A DNA stretch of 64,000 nt. It comes from Treponema phagedenis (GTDB taxonomy: Bacteria > Spirochaetota > Spirochaetia > Treponematales > Treponemataceae). The stretch spans positions 1,736,001 through 1,800,000 of the forward strand of contig NZ_CP042818.1 of assembly GCF_008153345.1 (NCBI RefSeq), given 5' to 3'. Made by a program: the position numbers and the translations under genes. Positions 43,954-53,478 of this stretch are shown piece after piece (positions within the stretch are counted from its first letter, which is position 1; the number at the start of each line of letters is the position of its first letter). A model generated the notes under the pieces. It was not told where the DNA came from. It made no database searches and saw only the letters and a program-made list of their open reading frames with translations.

Positions 43954-45260
43954 TTCACCTCTGGAGCTACAATCAAACCGATTATGGTTAAAACATTTAA
44001 CAGAATACCGAAGATAATACAGGCAACCGGTCCGATAGCCATATCTACAATAGGCTTCTTGGATTTTTTGTTAAGTAAAAACGCCCCTATTACAAATAAT
44101 GCTCCGATTCCTGAATATCCCGATGCTGCACCCGCCATCTTTTCTGCCGAAACTATACCGCCAGCCAGTAGTGATACTTCGAGTACCTTATTCATGGAAG
44201 TACGCACATATTCTCCCATATCCTTTACACCAGGGAATCTGTCCATACCCTTGGCAAATAGATTGATTAGCGCAATTTCAGCCAGCATAATAACTACTCC
44301 GACCAAAAAAGCCGCAATCGGATTACCATGCAGCAACAGCCCTGCCACAAACACAAAAGTACAGCCTGCCGCACCGTAGACTCCGGTCACAATTGCAGTT
44401 GTAAATACCAACGGAACAAAGCCGATTGCTCTTGCAAGCGCAGTTAAAGCCGCATTGGTATACTCCCCCTTTCCAAGTAAGGCTAAAGATACAGGGTCAC
44501 CTGCAATCATTGACATACTTGTTCCTACGGCAATTAATCCTCCCATAACCATAAGAAAAGGCCAGTTCTTACGAATACGGGCAACATTTCCCTCAAAGCC
44601 AATGGTAAGTGCTTCATTATTAGCATCGGTTCCCTTTTTTTGAGCAGCATAAAATATCATAAGAAGCATTCCAATCAACATAGCCATGCCTTCCGCATTT
44701 AACCTAACCGGTTTTCCCGAAATGGAGAATACGCCGAACTTTTTAATTAAGTAGTACACCAATACCGAGACAGCTGCCGTAATAGCACCCTTTTTAAATC
44801 CGTGCTGCTCAGCAACACTGATAGCAGGAAAAACAGCAAATGCCACCGTTACGTATGCTGAAACACTGCCAAGTTCTTTTGTAAAATTGTAGGGCATCTG
44901 TGCAAACAGATTCACGACAAACTCAAGCCCTAACAAGATTCCAAGTCCATAGCCTGCACCAATTACTGCTGATAAAATCATTCCAAGCTTTGTATCAGGA
45001 CAAAACGAGCCTATAATATCAGTTGTTAATAACAGGCAATGAATCAAAATAATACTGGCAGCAATAGAAGTCGGTATACCAAAACCTATAACCAAACCGA
45101 AGCTTATGGCAAAGCTCATGGCAGCTAATTCTTTTCTTGAAATCTCCTTATTGAAATATTGACCTACAATCGGGCGAAATCCGTCATTAAATACGGCTAT
45201 ACCCTGATTTGATAGAACGGATGCAAAAGCTCCGATCAAAGCAATTACTAAATAACTCAT
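43950..45260 (-). CDS. yhfT: YhfT-like multi-spanning permease
   Basis: 436 residues, about 12 hydrophobic segments spread over the whole protein (for example LVIALIGAFASVLSNQGIAV, AAMSFAISFGLVIGFGIPTS, AIAAFLVGVVIMLAEIAL-type stretches, VACIIFGILLNVLTIIGLIV). It matches the size, topology and context of E. coli YhfT, which has no proven substrate. It probably imports or exports the compound processed by the cluster. Overlaps of four bases with yhfU and php indicate translational coupling. Confidence 0.82.
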   Translation of the reverse strand: MSYLVIALIGAFASVLSNQGIAVFNDGFRPIVGQYFNKEISRKELAAMSFAISFGLVIGFGIPTSIAASIILIHCLLLTTDIIGSFCPDTKLGMILSAVIGAGYGLGILLGLEFVVNLFAQMPYNFTKELGSVSAYVTVAFAVFPAISVAEQHGFKKGAITAAVSVLVYYLIKKFGVFSISGKPVRLNAEGMAMLIGMLLMIFYAAQKKGTDANNEALTIGFEGNVARIRKNWPFLMVMGGLIAVGTSMSMIAGDPVSLALLGKGEYTNAALTALARAIGFVPLVFTTAIVTGVYGAAGCTFVFVAGLLLHGNPIAAFLVGVVIMLAEIALINLFAKGMDRFPGVKDMGEYVRTSMNKVLEVSLLAGGIVSAEKMAGAASGYSGIGALFVIGAFLLNKKSKKPIVDMAIGPVACIIFGILLNVLTIIGLIVAPEVK

Positions 45261-45631
45261 ACTCTTTCCTCCTCTTTTGTAACAAATGCGTTAAGCAATA
45301 TAGGCAAAACAGCTTCTTTATGCTGAGCCGTAAATCCGAATGCGACTTTTCCAGCCTGTACTTCTTGTTCAATCTCTGCGTCACTTTTTATCTGCCCGGG
45401 CATGGAGATAGTGGCGCATTTTGATCTGCCAAGAATTGCAAGCGCCATTGCAAGTGCTCCGCCACCTCCCGTGTTACACGCCCCGATGTAGTAGTCATAT
45501 TTTCCGGCTTTCATCGCCATTACCGCATTTAAGTCTCCTTCTATTGTCACCTCAGCCCGATCTTTGAGCTGCGCTTTGACAATTGAAGCGATCCCATCCT
45601 TGTCAATTTGTCCCCCAATAACAATTCTCAT
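45257..45631 (-). CDS. yhfU: YhfU-like small protein (DUF2620 type)
   Basis: 124 residues; ATG 45631 follows AGGAGGT with suitable spacing. The sequence alternates strands and helices with a glycine-rich centre (YYIGACNTGGGGALAMALAILG). It lacks a signal peptide. The gene pairs directly with the permease gene, as in E. coli where yhfU precedes yhfT. The glycine loop and the small Rossmann-like pattern recall components that bind a ligand or phosphate for a transporter, similar in size to PTS EIIB or the small subunit of a permease; that is inference. Confidence 0.78.
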   Translation of the reverse strand: MRIVIGGQIDKDGIASIVKAQLKDRAEVTIEGDLNAVMAMKAGKYDYYIGACNTGGGGALAMALAILGRSKCATISMPGQIKSDAEIEQEVQAGKVAFGFTAQHKEAVLPILLNAFVTKEEERV

Positions 45632-45670
45632 CAAAAGCTACCTCCTGTTCTTCCGATTCATCTTAAAATA

Positions 45671-47047
45671 TTACAACGCTTCTTTTGTTAATTTTTCCAC
45701 AAATACATCTGCCACTTCTGCTGCCAAATCAAACGTGCTGTGATACTTTCCTGCTTTAGTCAATCCAAGATTCTGCTTGTTCGTTAAAACTATTATTTGC
45801 ATATTATTTTCTTTGTCAAAGGTCACGTGCGTTCCTGTAAATCCATTATGCCCGAACATTTTATCCGTTGCCGTTTTTCCCATATATTTTTTTTTCATCT
45901 CAAATCCGTAACCTCTATTGTTTTCGCCTAAGTGGTTTGCAGAAAACAAATCAATAGTCTTTTGATCATAAAGAGTTATACTGTTGTAAGTTCCTCCGTT
46001 TAACATGAGCTGTCCTAGGATTGCAAGATCCTCCGCAGTTGAAAAAACGCCTGCATGTCCTGCAACTCCATCGTTTGCCATAGCAGTGTTACCGTCATTA
46101 GTCTGCCCTGTTAATACTTCTGTTCTCCATCCTTTAAACTTCTTAAACGCTTCTTTATCTTCGGTGCAATCATAACCAAAGTCCGGAAATCGTTCCTCAT
46201 CCACCATCCTGTACTCAAACGGATTTCCCCACGAAGTTGCCGCTATACGATTCTTTGGGATCCCTTTGTCGAGCGGCTTATACATCGTATTCGTCATACC
46301 GAGCGGTTTATAAATCTCAGTTTCCACATATGCATCCATTCCCATTCCTGTAATTTTTTCTACAATAAATCCCAGCGTCATAAAACCAAAGTCACTGTAT
46401 TTCACTTCTCCCGGTTTAAAAATCAGCGGAAGCTGCTCAATCAATTGAAGTTCCGCATTCCTGTCTTTATTCACATATAAAAAAGTCGGTTTCCACTGAG
46501 GTAATCCTGAGGTATGAGTTAAAAGCTGTTCAATAGTAACATTCTCTTTTCCGTTCTGTGCAAATTCAGGCAAATACTTAGCAACTTTATCCGTTACAGT
46601 AAGTTTTCCCTCGAAGTATAACTTCATAATAGACTGAGTGGTCGCCATTACCTTAGTACACGATGCCAAATCATATAATGTATTCAATTCCGTTGTTTGT
46701 GGAGTTTTGAGTCTTTTAGCCTTTGGATTTGCGAGATCACGCACATCCGTAAGTTCGTACAAATGAGCATACCCATAAGCTTTTTCAAATACAATCTTTC
46801 CATCCTTGGAAGCCAATATAACTCCTCCCGTGATGGTGCCGTTTTCAATGTATTTTTGTACAATACCGTCTATTTTTGTATCAAGCGAAGCATCTAATTC
46901 TTTAGGGAGATGCATATCTTCCTGAATTTTCTTATCCTGAGTCGTAACAGTCTTTTCAAGAGTCTTTCCACAACTTACCAGAAACGCGGAAATTACTATA
47001 ATAACACTAAGCACCAATACTGCTTTTAGTTTTTTCATTAATTTCAT
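45671..47047 (-). CDS. Lipoprotein serine hydrolase of the beta-lactamase/penicillin-binding fold
   Basis: 458 residues from ATG 47047 (AGAGG upstream). The lipobox LVSC gives Cys26 for lipidation, so the enzyme should be exported. The SxxK active site is SCTK (Ser129, Lys132). The second motif appears as YSD (KYSDFGF) and the third as HNG (FGHNGFTG). This is the class C/esterase/D-aminopeptidase branch of the fold. Placement between the PRD gene and yhfU suggests it prepares a substrate for the cluster, for example by hydrolysing a D-amino-acid peptide, amide or ester. E. coli yhf does not contain it. Confidence 0.85.
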   Translation of the reverse strand: MKLMKKLKAVLVLSVIIVISAFLVSCGKTLEKTVTTQDKKIQEDMHLPKELDASLDTKIDGIVQKYIENGTITGGVILASKDGKIVFEKAYGYAHLYELTDVRDLANPKAKRLKTPQTTELNTLYDLASCTKVMATTQSIMKLYFEGKLTVTDKVAKYLPEFAQNGKENVTIEQLLTHTSGLPQWKPTFLYVNKDRNAELQLIEQLPLIFKPGEVKYSDFGFMTLGFIVEKITGMGMDAYVETEIYKPLGMTNTMYKPLDKGIPKNRIAATSWGNPFEYRMVDEERFPDFGYDCTEDKEAFKKFKGWRTEVLTGQTNDGNTAMANDGVAGHAGVFSTAEDLAILGQLMLNGGTYNSITLYDQKTIDLFSANHLGENNRGYGFEMKKKYMGKTATDKMFGHNGFTGTHVTFDKENNMQIIVLTNKQNLGLTKAGKYHSTFDLAAEVADVFVEKLTKEAL

Positions 47048-47090
47048 TCTATACACCTCTTTCTTTTTCAGAAATTATTCTTAGTCTTTA

Positions 47091-47447
47091 TTATAAAAAA
47101 TTACATATATGCGCAGACAGAAAATCTTTCTCCGATTGTGAGAATTCGATATCTGTTTTCGACAGCATTTCGTTTCTTAATGCAAGAGCTTCATTATACA
47201 AAGGATGCTCTTTTACAGTTAAAAGTACTTCATCGTCTAATGGATTTTCTATAAGTCCGTCTATGGCTCGTTGACTTGCCATCGCAAGATGTGTAAAAAA
47301 TATTTCGGCTTTGTCCTCCTCAATATTTGGCTTAGTTGCAAGCACTAAATCTATCATGTTCATCGTATAGTCGGCACTCTTATCATCAATCACATTATTA
47401 TCTTTTAGTACTTGTGTTCTCATATATAAGAGTTCTTTTAAGTCCAT
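47091..47447 (-). CDS. yhfY: YhfY-like PRD-domain protein
   Basis: 118 residues. AAGGAGG six bases before ATG 47447 decides the start against a longer frame. It is helical and consists almost wholly of one PTS regulation domain, with the conserved histidine region FFTHLAMASQRAIDG. PRDs are normally phosphorylated by PTS components to control regulators. As a stand-alone domain without a DNA-binding or RNA-binding part, it matches E. coli YhfY. It probably modulates YhfZ or links the cluster to sugar-phosphate status; that is inference. Confidence 0.8.
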   Translation of the reverse strand: MDLKELLYMRTQVLKDNNVIDDKSADYTMNMIDLVLATKPNIEEDKAEIFFTHLAMASQRAIDGLIENPLDDEVLLTVKEHPLYNEALALRNEMLSKTDIEFSQSEKDFLSAHICNFL

Positions 47448-47565
47448 ATAGTTCCTCCTTAAAATACATTTTTTTGTACTATTATACATAAACCATTTTT
47501 CTACACGCTTTATTTCTCAGCTCAGTTCCCTGTATCCGAATCACTATGTAATTTATCCTGTCAAT

Positions 47566-48498
47566 TTAGAAAGACTTGTCCTTTATTCCTGTTTTTACCT
47601 CATTCATTATCCGTATCGTATCTTCCACATTGATTTTCTTTTTTAGAAGCTCCTTTAAATATTTATCTTTCTTCTTGGTTATAAGTACTGCTGTGGAAAA
47701 CTGAGCATTATATTTATCATCTTCTATGAAAATAGGCTTCAAATCATAGGCATGGTCATTTTTCATAATATCATCATAATTCCACACACCAGCGTCAATT
47801 GTGCCGTCCAATAAGGCTGAAATTGTCTGCTGTGTTCGAATGCTAACCAATTGAACTTTTTTATTTCTAATTAGATTGCATGTAATCCCGCTTTGATCAA
47901 GTGATTCTTCGTCGTATGCGACTTTCATACCGTCTTCTATGCCTGTTGCCCGCTTATCTCTTAAGAGCAGTATATGTTTTGATAAAAAACTCCCCGCTCC
48001 GAAATTCAGGATACATTCAATATCTCTGCCATCGGCTATAGCATATTCCGCTGCATACCGAGAAACTATTGCAAACTGATAAATTCCTGATTCTACCAGT
48101 TGGAGTCTTACAACAGCTCCTCTCGTATACGCCATATTAAATTTTAGATCTTTAAGCTGCTCATAAATTGCAGTTGCAAACCCTTCATATGTCCTTGAAT
48201 ATGGCAAGGGCATTATTCCTAAAATCTCTTGTTTTAAACAACTTTCTTGAAGTTTTTTATAATCGATTTTTTCAATATATGTTCCCTGATACCCTTGGTT
48301 TCTAAGTGAGATAGCACCAATTTCTTTTAAGTAACTGAAAGCGTTTTGCATAGTTCCTCGTGATACCTGAAACTCTTTTTGGTAATTTGAAATTGAAGCA
48401 ATGCGATTTCCGACATCCTTAGAGAGCAAATCCATAGCAAGATTGCTGATAGTTACTCCCTTTTTTTGGTATAATATATTGTTAATGTTCAGATTCAT
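47566..48498 (-). CDS. yhfZ: YhfZ-like transcriptional regulator
   Basis: 310 residues. The N terminus (NRIASISNYQKEFQVSRGTMQNAFSYLKEIGAISLRNQGYQGTYI) is a GntR-like winged helix. The remainder resembles a periplasmic-binding-protein-type ligand domain (GIMPLPYSRTYEGFATAIYEQL, LLDGTIDAGVWNYDDIM). This is the E. coli YhfZ layout. It is the first gene of the cluster and is presumably autoregulatory. GAAAGGG lies nine bases before the ATG. The bound effector would likely be the cluster's substrate. Confidence 0.83.
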   Translation of the reverse strand: MNLNINNILYQKKGVTISNLAMDLLSKDVGNRIASISNYQKEFQVSRGTMQNAFSYLKEIGAISLRNQGYQGTYIEKIDYKKLQESCLKQEILGIMPLPYSRTYEGFATAIYEQLKDLKFNMAYTRGAVVRLQLVESGIYQFAIVSRYAAEYAIADGRDIECILNFGAGSFLSKHILLLRDKRATGIEDGMKVAYDEESLDQSGITCNLIRNKKVQLVSIRTQQTISALLDGTIDAGVWNYDDIMKNDHAYDLKPIFIEDDKYNAQFSTAVLITKKKDKYLKELLKKKINVEDTIRIMNEVKTGIKDKSF

Positions 48499-48759
48499 AA
48501 ACACATGCCCTTTCGTAAAAATAACCGATTGTGATGTTCATATGAGGCAAGCTTTTAAGTAAGGCTGATAGTAAAATTAAGACCTAAATTAACTGTACCT
48601 TTAACCCCATAAAAACAATGTTCATTTTTTTGTATCTTTGTTGTTTAATGATATCCTGGTTTTTATATTATGTCAAATATAATTTTAAATTTTTTTTACT
48701 CTTCCACACAGCACGATGTGAAACGCGGGACACGCTCAAGTTTGTTGGTAACTATTTTA

Positions 48760-49175
48760 ACGTTCTGTAATTAAGTTGCTGGTATACTAATCGGAGAATC
48801 AGCGATGATGGCGTGGTAGGGATTTAAGCTTTCCTATGGTAAGTTTTCTCACCGTTGCTAAATTCCAAACGATGTTTTGCCTGAGATTTTATTGTAAGCA
48901 GGCAAAACTCAGAACTGCCACGGACGGCAGTGGTTCCAAACAGAAACGATGTTTTAAAGCAAGACAATTGTAAAGCTTTAAAACTAACCTGGGCTCCTTT
49001 TTATAACAGGGAGTTTTTAAACTCTCGGGTTTAGTTTTTGCCTATGGTAAGTTTACTCGCCGTTGTGTTGTGTCAAGCTCTTTTTATAACAGGAAGTTTT
49101 AAAACTCGTGGGTTTGGTTTTGCCACGGACGGCAAAATCAGAACCGCCACGGATGGCGGTGGTTCCAAACAAAAA
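48760..49175. repeat. Hairpin-mosaic repeat cluster upstream of murD
   Basis: It opens with a diverged terminal block (TGTAATTAAGTTGCTGGTATAC), then about 150 bp nearly identical to 38506-38660: the CCTATGGTAAGTTTTCTCACC block, a GTTTTGCCTG arm with CAGGCAAAAC, and ACTGCC-ACGGAC-GGCAGT. It ends with ACCGCC-ACGGAT-GGCGGT near 49140. The flanking 48499-48759 holds the yhfZ promoter region, in which I see no clear motif. Confidence 0.82.
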
Positions 49176-49250
49176 TGAGTTTAAAAAATAACTGAGTTAT
49201 CAAAAAACGCTGCACTATACTTTTCCGCTTTTTCATATTATGATGAACGC

Positions 49251-50693
49251 ATGATTGATTCTTTGGACAAGATAAAGGGGTTGCGTGTTACCGTGATGGG
49301 GCTTGGGCTGAATGGAGGCGGGCTTGCAAGTGCGCGGTTTTTTGCAAAGCACGGGGCGGTTGTAACCGTTACCGATATGAAAAGCGAAAAAGATTTGGAA
49401 GAATCCGTTTTGCAGCTGAAGGAGTATCCGTCAATTCGGTTTGTGCTGGGCAGGCATGATGTCAAGGATTTTGAGTCGGCGGATTTGGTGATAAAAAATC
49501 CGGCGGTAAAGCGTGCAGGGAATGTGTATCTGGATGCGGCTAAGCATATCGAGAGCGATGTTTCCGTGTTTTTGCGTTTAACCGACGCACCGATTTTGGC
49601 GGTAACCGGAAGTAAGGGAAAGTCATCTACGGTGAGTGCCTTGCAGTACGGTTTGCAGGGCATGGGCTTTCGCTCTTTTTTGGGTGGGAATATTACTATC
49701 AGCCCGCTTGATTTTTTAAGCGAAACAGGCAAAGACACGCCCGTTGTGCTTGAACTTTCGAGTTGGCAGCTTGCAGACCTTCGCGGGAAAAAACTTTTGA
49801 AGCCGGAAGTCGCCGTAATTACGCCGGTTATGCCCGACCATCAAAATTGGTACGGCAGTATGGAAGCGTATGTTGCCGATAAAAAACTTTTGTATGCAGA
49901 CCAAACTCCGGAAGAGTTTTGCTTTTGCAATTATGATGATCAATGGGGAAAAATTTTTGCCTCTGAAACCGCGGCGCAAGTGTTTTGGTATTCAATCAAG
50001 CCGCTGCCGGAAAATCTTTGCGGCGCGTGGCTTGATAAAAGCGGCGAAGTTTTTTTTAGGCTGCACGCGCAAGCCGAGCCTTTACGCCTTTTGCCAAATG
50101 AAATTATGGTGCCGGGCTCTATTTTAAAAGAGAATGTGATGAATGCCGCCGCCGCGATTTTTCTTTTTGTCAGAAAGCAGCGCGGTTCGTTTGCCGATAC
50201 GGCATTAAGCGATTTAGAGCTGGCAGCAAAACTTTCCGCAGTTATGAAAACCTATCCAGGACTTGAGCATCGGCTTGAATTTTTTTATGAGCAAGGCGGT
50301 GTGCGCTTTTACAATGACACTACTGCCACCGTTCCCGAAGCAACGGCTGCGGCACTTGATGCCTTTACCGAAAAGCCGGTGTTAATTTGTGGCGGCACAG
50401 ATAAAAAGTTGGACTTTACACCGATAGCCAAAGCGGCGGGAAAGGCAAAAGAAATTTTTTTATTAGCGGGCACGGGAACCGATTTACTCGCGCCTCTTTT
50501 GGAAAAGAAAAATATCGCGTATCGGGGGCCGTTTGCCAATCTTGATGATTTACTTATCTGTGTAAAGGATTGTGTGCAAGCAGGTGACCGAGTAGTGTTT
50601 TCTCCGGGGGCAACCAGTTTCGGGATGTTCCAAAATGAGTTTGACCGCGGCAGGCAATTTAAAATAAAGGTGCAGCAGATTTTTACCACATGA
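49251..50693 (+). CDS. murD: UDP-N-acetylmuramoyl-L-alanine:D-glutamate ligase MurD
   Basis: 480 residues. It adds D-glutamate to UDP-MurNAc-L-Ala in the cytoplasm during peptidoglycan synthesis. The N-terminal domain begins LRVTVMGLGLNGGGLASARFF. The ATP-binding motif is VTGSKGKSSTVSAL (about 123-136). Later come LELSSWQLAD, the conserved MNAAAAIF-type helix, and GLEHRLEF followed by YNDTTATVPEATAAAL and CGGTDK. These identify MurD. The 3' end overlaps the next gene by four bases (ATGA). Confidence 0.95.
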   Translation: MIDSLDKIKGLRVTVMGLGLNGGGLASARFFAKHGAVVTVTDMKSEKDLEESVLQLKEYPSIRFVLGRHDVKDFESADLVIKNPAVKRAGNVYLDAAKHIESDVSVFLRLTDAPILAVTGSKGKSSTVSALQYGLQGMGFRSFLGGNITISPLDFLSETGKDTPVVLELSSWQLADLRGKKLLKPEVAVITPVMPDHQNWYGSMEAYVADKKLLYADQTPEEFCFCNYDDQWGKIFASETAAQVFWYSIKPLPENLCGAWLDKSGEVFFRLHAQAEPLRLLPNEIMVPGSILKENVMNAAAAIFLFVRKQRGSFADTALSDLELAAKLSAVMKTYPGLEHRLEFFYEQGGVRFYNDTTATVPEATAAALDAFTEKPVLICGGTDKKLDFTPIAKAAGKAKEIFLLAGTGTDLLAPLLEKKNIAYRGPFANLDDLLICVKDCVQAGDRVVFSPGATSFGMFQNEFDRGRQFKIKVQQIFTT

Positions 50694-52003
50694 AAGAAAA
50701 ACCGAAAGGAAAGCTTCAGTCAGTATTACTCTGGTATTCGGATACCATGGAAAAGCAAAAAAAAGGCTTTTATGATTTTGTGCAAAAAATGTATATTACC
50801 TTTATGGCTTTTATTACCAATGATTTGGCAACAATCACTTCTGCGGGTGCATATAATTTTTTATTATCCGCCGTGCCTATTTTTATTTTAGTGCTGATAA
50901 TACTGTTGCAGGTTTTACACGCAAATCCGAAAACAATTCTTGCCTTTTTACAACGCAGTCAAATTATTTCTATTCCTCTTGGCATCAGTGATTTGGTTGC
51001 CTATATCGGCAATGTAAAGAATTTTGCATTTTTTGAATCAGCCCTCATTGTGTTTATTTTTTGGATGTCTCGCCGTTTTTTTGCTTCAATTCAGCACAGC
51101 ATTCGAATGATTTATAAAAAGCAAATAAAGATAGAGCCGTTTAAGGTGAGTATCATTGTAATTATCGGAGAAATTGCATTGGTTATTTTTATTGTGTTTT
51201 CGATTATTATTTTGACAGCGGGGAATGCGGTTTTTAAAACAGAGTTGCCCAAAAGAATATTTTCTCCGTCAAATATTTTAGTAGTAAAAAACGCAATCCG
51301 ATATGCGCCGATATTCTTTTTACTTATCTTTCTTTTTACTATCTATTATTTTATGCCGCCCGTGCGACCGACAAAAAAAAATGCGTTTTTTTGTGCGGCT
51401 ACTTGCTCGCTCTCATTTCTGGTGCTAAAAATATCTTTGAACTTTTTGCATGATAGGGCAAAGTTTGATTTTGTGTATGGATTTTTCAGCAATTTTATTT
51501 TACTGCTTGCGCAAGTGTGGTTCTTTTTTTTCTTCTTTGTTTTCTTTGCGCAATTCATGTATGTAACTCAATATTTTAACAGTTTTATTACCTCATACTT
51601 ATACTGCCTACCCAAACATAACGATCCGAAATTTTTAAACCAAATTATTCGCTCCTTATTTATAGAGCCGCCACAAGAATATAAACACAACATGGCCTTT
51701 TTTAAAAAAGACACAACTGTTTTTTCCGCCGGAGAGGCAACCACCGATATTTATTATATCATAAGCGGCACTGTCAGCATTATCGGAGAAAAGGGAGCTG
51801 TTGAATTGCAAAAAGGAGATACATTCGGCGAGTTTGCCTGCATGGTGGAAGGCAAACGCCTGACAACGGCAAAGGCGCTCACCGATGTGCTGACCGTCCG
51901 AATCCCCGAAGAAGATTTTCTATCCGCACTCTCTATCGACGGTAATGTTTCCCGTCAAGCTCTGCAAGCCTTATCTGAGTTTGTCTTAAAAGAGAAAAAC
52001 TAA
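50690..52003 (+). CDS. YihY/BrkB-family membrane protein fused to a cyclic-nucleotide-binding domain
   Basis: 437 residues. Residues about 25-300 are a YihY/BrkB (UPF0761) membrane domain with about six helices, beginning ITFMAFITNDLATITSAGAYNFLLSAVPIFILVLIILLQ. The last 100 residues form a cNMP-binding fold: VFSAGEATTDIYYIISGTVSIIG, the phosphate-binding cassette GDTFGEFACMVEGKRLTTAKALTD and VRIPEEDFLSAL. The cassette keeps the FGE-x(6-8)-R-T/S-A pattern (R in KRLTTA), so nucleotide binding is plausible. The coupling suggests nucleotide-gated transport or membrane function. Interestingly the window also carries a nucleotide cyclase. Confidence 0.85.
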   Translation: MKEKPKGKLQSVLLWYSDTMEKQKKGFYDFVQKMYITFMAFITNDLATITSAGAYNFLLSAVPIFILVLIILLQVLHANPKTILAFLQRSQIISIPLGISDLVAYIGNVKNFAFFESALIVFIFWMSRRFFASIQHSIRMIYKKQIKIEPFKVSIIVIIGEIALVIFIVFSIIILTAGNAVFKTELPKRIFSPSNILVVKNAIRYAPIFFLLIFLFTIYYFMPPVRPTKKNAFFCAATCSLSFLVLKISLNFLHDRAKFDFVYGFFSNFILLLAQVWFFFFFFVFFAQFMYVTQYFNSFITSYLYCLPKHNDPKFLNQIIRSLFIEPPQEYKHNMAFFKKDTTVFSAGEATTDIYYIISGTVSIIGEKGAVELQKGDTFGEFACMVEGKRLTTAKALTDVLTVRIPEEDFLSALSIDGNVSRQALQALSEFVLKEKN

Positions 52004-52105
52004 AAGGGTGCTGCAAAAACAAGCGCAGCAACGATGATTTTGCCATTAGCGCGTGGTATACATCTTTTATTTTAAGATAAATATCAAATATATCGGTTAA
52101 GGCAC

Positions 52106-52134
52106 TTGCATAAATCTTTGTATTTTGCTATGAT
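52106..52134 (+). promoter_or_regulatory. Sigma-70 promoter of tRNA-Cys
   Basis: TTGCAT (52106-52111), 17 bases, TATGAT (52129-52134), 13 bases before the mature tRNA. It has the same layout as the tRNA-Val promoter. Confidence 0.75.
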
Positions 52135-52147
52135 AGCAAAAGTTATT

Positions 52148-52219
52148 GGCGCCGTGCCCAAGTGGTAAGGGAGAGGTCTGCAAAACCTTTATTCATCAGT
52201 TCGATTCTGATCGGCGCCT
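52148..52219 (+). tRNA. tRNA-Cys (anticodon GCA)
   Basis: Acceptor GGCGCCG/CGGCGCC, anticodon stem with loop CTGCAAA (anticodon GCA), T-loop TTCGATT, discriminator T (U). CCA is not encoded. Confidence 0.95.
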
Positions 52220-52220
52220 A

Positions 52221-52251
52221 AAAAGACCGAACATTGTTCGGTCTTTTTTTT
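52221..52251 (+). terminator. Terminator of tRNA-Cys
   Basis: An 11-bp stem AAAAGACCGAA / TTCGGTCTTTT with a five-base loop ends in a run of eight thymines, one base after the tRNA. The rest of the gap to 52526 shows only a fragment of the repeat family near 52315-52370. Confidence 0.9.
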
Positions 52252-52526
52252 CGATATATCGATCTACTCTTCGTTCATGCATAAGCTGGTATAGCGCCAT
52301 GGATACCCATAGTTCTACGCAGCAGCAATGTTTTAAAATTGACTTATCAAAAAAATGCTGCATTAGCCGTTAAAAACATAAACAATCAGAAAAGTATTTT
52401 TATATAAATATCGATCTAATTAAGACTATTAAACATGTTTAATTTTATTGATAAAATATATATAATGAATGAAAAACATATTGCTAAAACACTTATCAGG
52501 TGGTATAACAAATGAGAGATGTAAAT

Positions 52527-53476
52527 ATGTTAAAAATCATAAAAAAAGTACCGGGAGGGATACTCTTGGTACCGATGTTGATCAGTGCACTGTTCAACAC
52601 ATTTTTACCGGGATTCTTTGGAAAATACGGCGGTATTTCCGATGCGCTGTTTACAACAAAAGGAATAAACTACATTGTAGGACTTATCACACTTTGTTCT
52701 TCAACAGCTCTTAATTTTAGGTCACTGATAAAAGTGTTTAAAAAGCAGGGCGTTTTAATATTGGCAAAGATCATACTCTGTCTAATATTCAGTATCGTAT
52801 TTATGCGGTTATTCGGCATTAACGGAATTCTTGGAATATCGGCGATTGCATTTACTGCGTCTATCTGCTCGACAAATCCTTCCCCTTTATTTAGCGCTTG
52901 TAAACGATTACGGCGAAGAAAATGATCAGGGAGCATTCGGGCTTTTGGGACTTCTCTGTGTGCCGGCGGTTCCCGCTCCTTGTTTTCAGTGTATCAATGG
53001 CAACAACAATAGACTGGAATCCGATTATTTCAACATTAATTCCTATGGGAATCGGTATTTTAATCGGTAATGTCGATAAAGAATTTGCAAAATTCTTAGG
53101 CTCAATCGTAGGAGTGCTGATGGTATTTATGGGATGGTCATTCGGGGCAGGAATCAATTTAATAGATGCATTCAAGGCAGGGTTTCAAGGTATAATCCTT
53201 ACCGTTGTTTTCTACATATTGGTTTTACCGCTGATATACCTGGTAGAAACTAAATTATTAAAAGAAAGCGGAATTTCATCAATAGCGATGACCTCAATAG
53301 CGGGTTTGTCGGTAGCTGTGCCGTCTATAATTGCATTATCATATCCGGAGCTTGCCCCGATGGCGGAAACTGCAGTAGCACAAATTGCACTCGGAGTAGT
53401 AATCTCAAGTGCAATCACTCCGTTTATTGCAAAATATATAGCGGATAAAAAAGAAATAATTAAACAAGGAGTATAA
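52527..53476 (+). pseudogene. kdgT: 2-keto-3-deoxygluconate permease-like gene with two frameshifts
   Basis: The parts of a KdgT-type permease lie in three frames. MLKIIKKVPGGILLVPMLISALFNTFLPGFFG to AIAFTASICS is in the first (52527 to about 52875). LYLALVNDYGEENDQGAFGLLG is in the second (about 52880-52960). FSVSMATTIDWNPIISTLIPMGIG to the end is in the third (about 52975-53476). Each step is a +1 shift, consistent with two single-base insertions or equivalent changes. Joined, the pieces give a protein of normal permease length. The family imports 2-keto-3-deoxygluconate from pectin or uronic-acid breakdown. It probably belonged to the same operon as the M20 gene that starts three bases after its stop. 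Confidence 0.8.
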
Positions 53477-53478
53477 TT

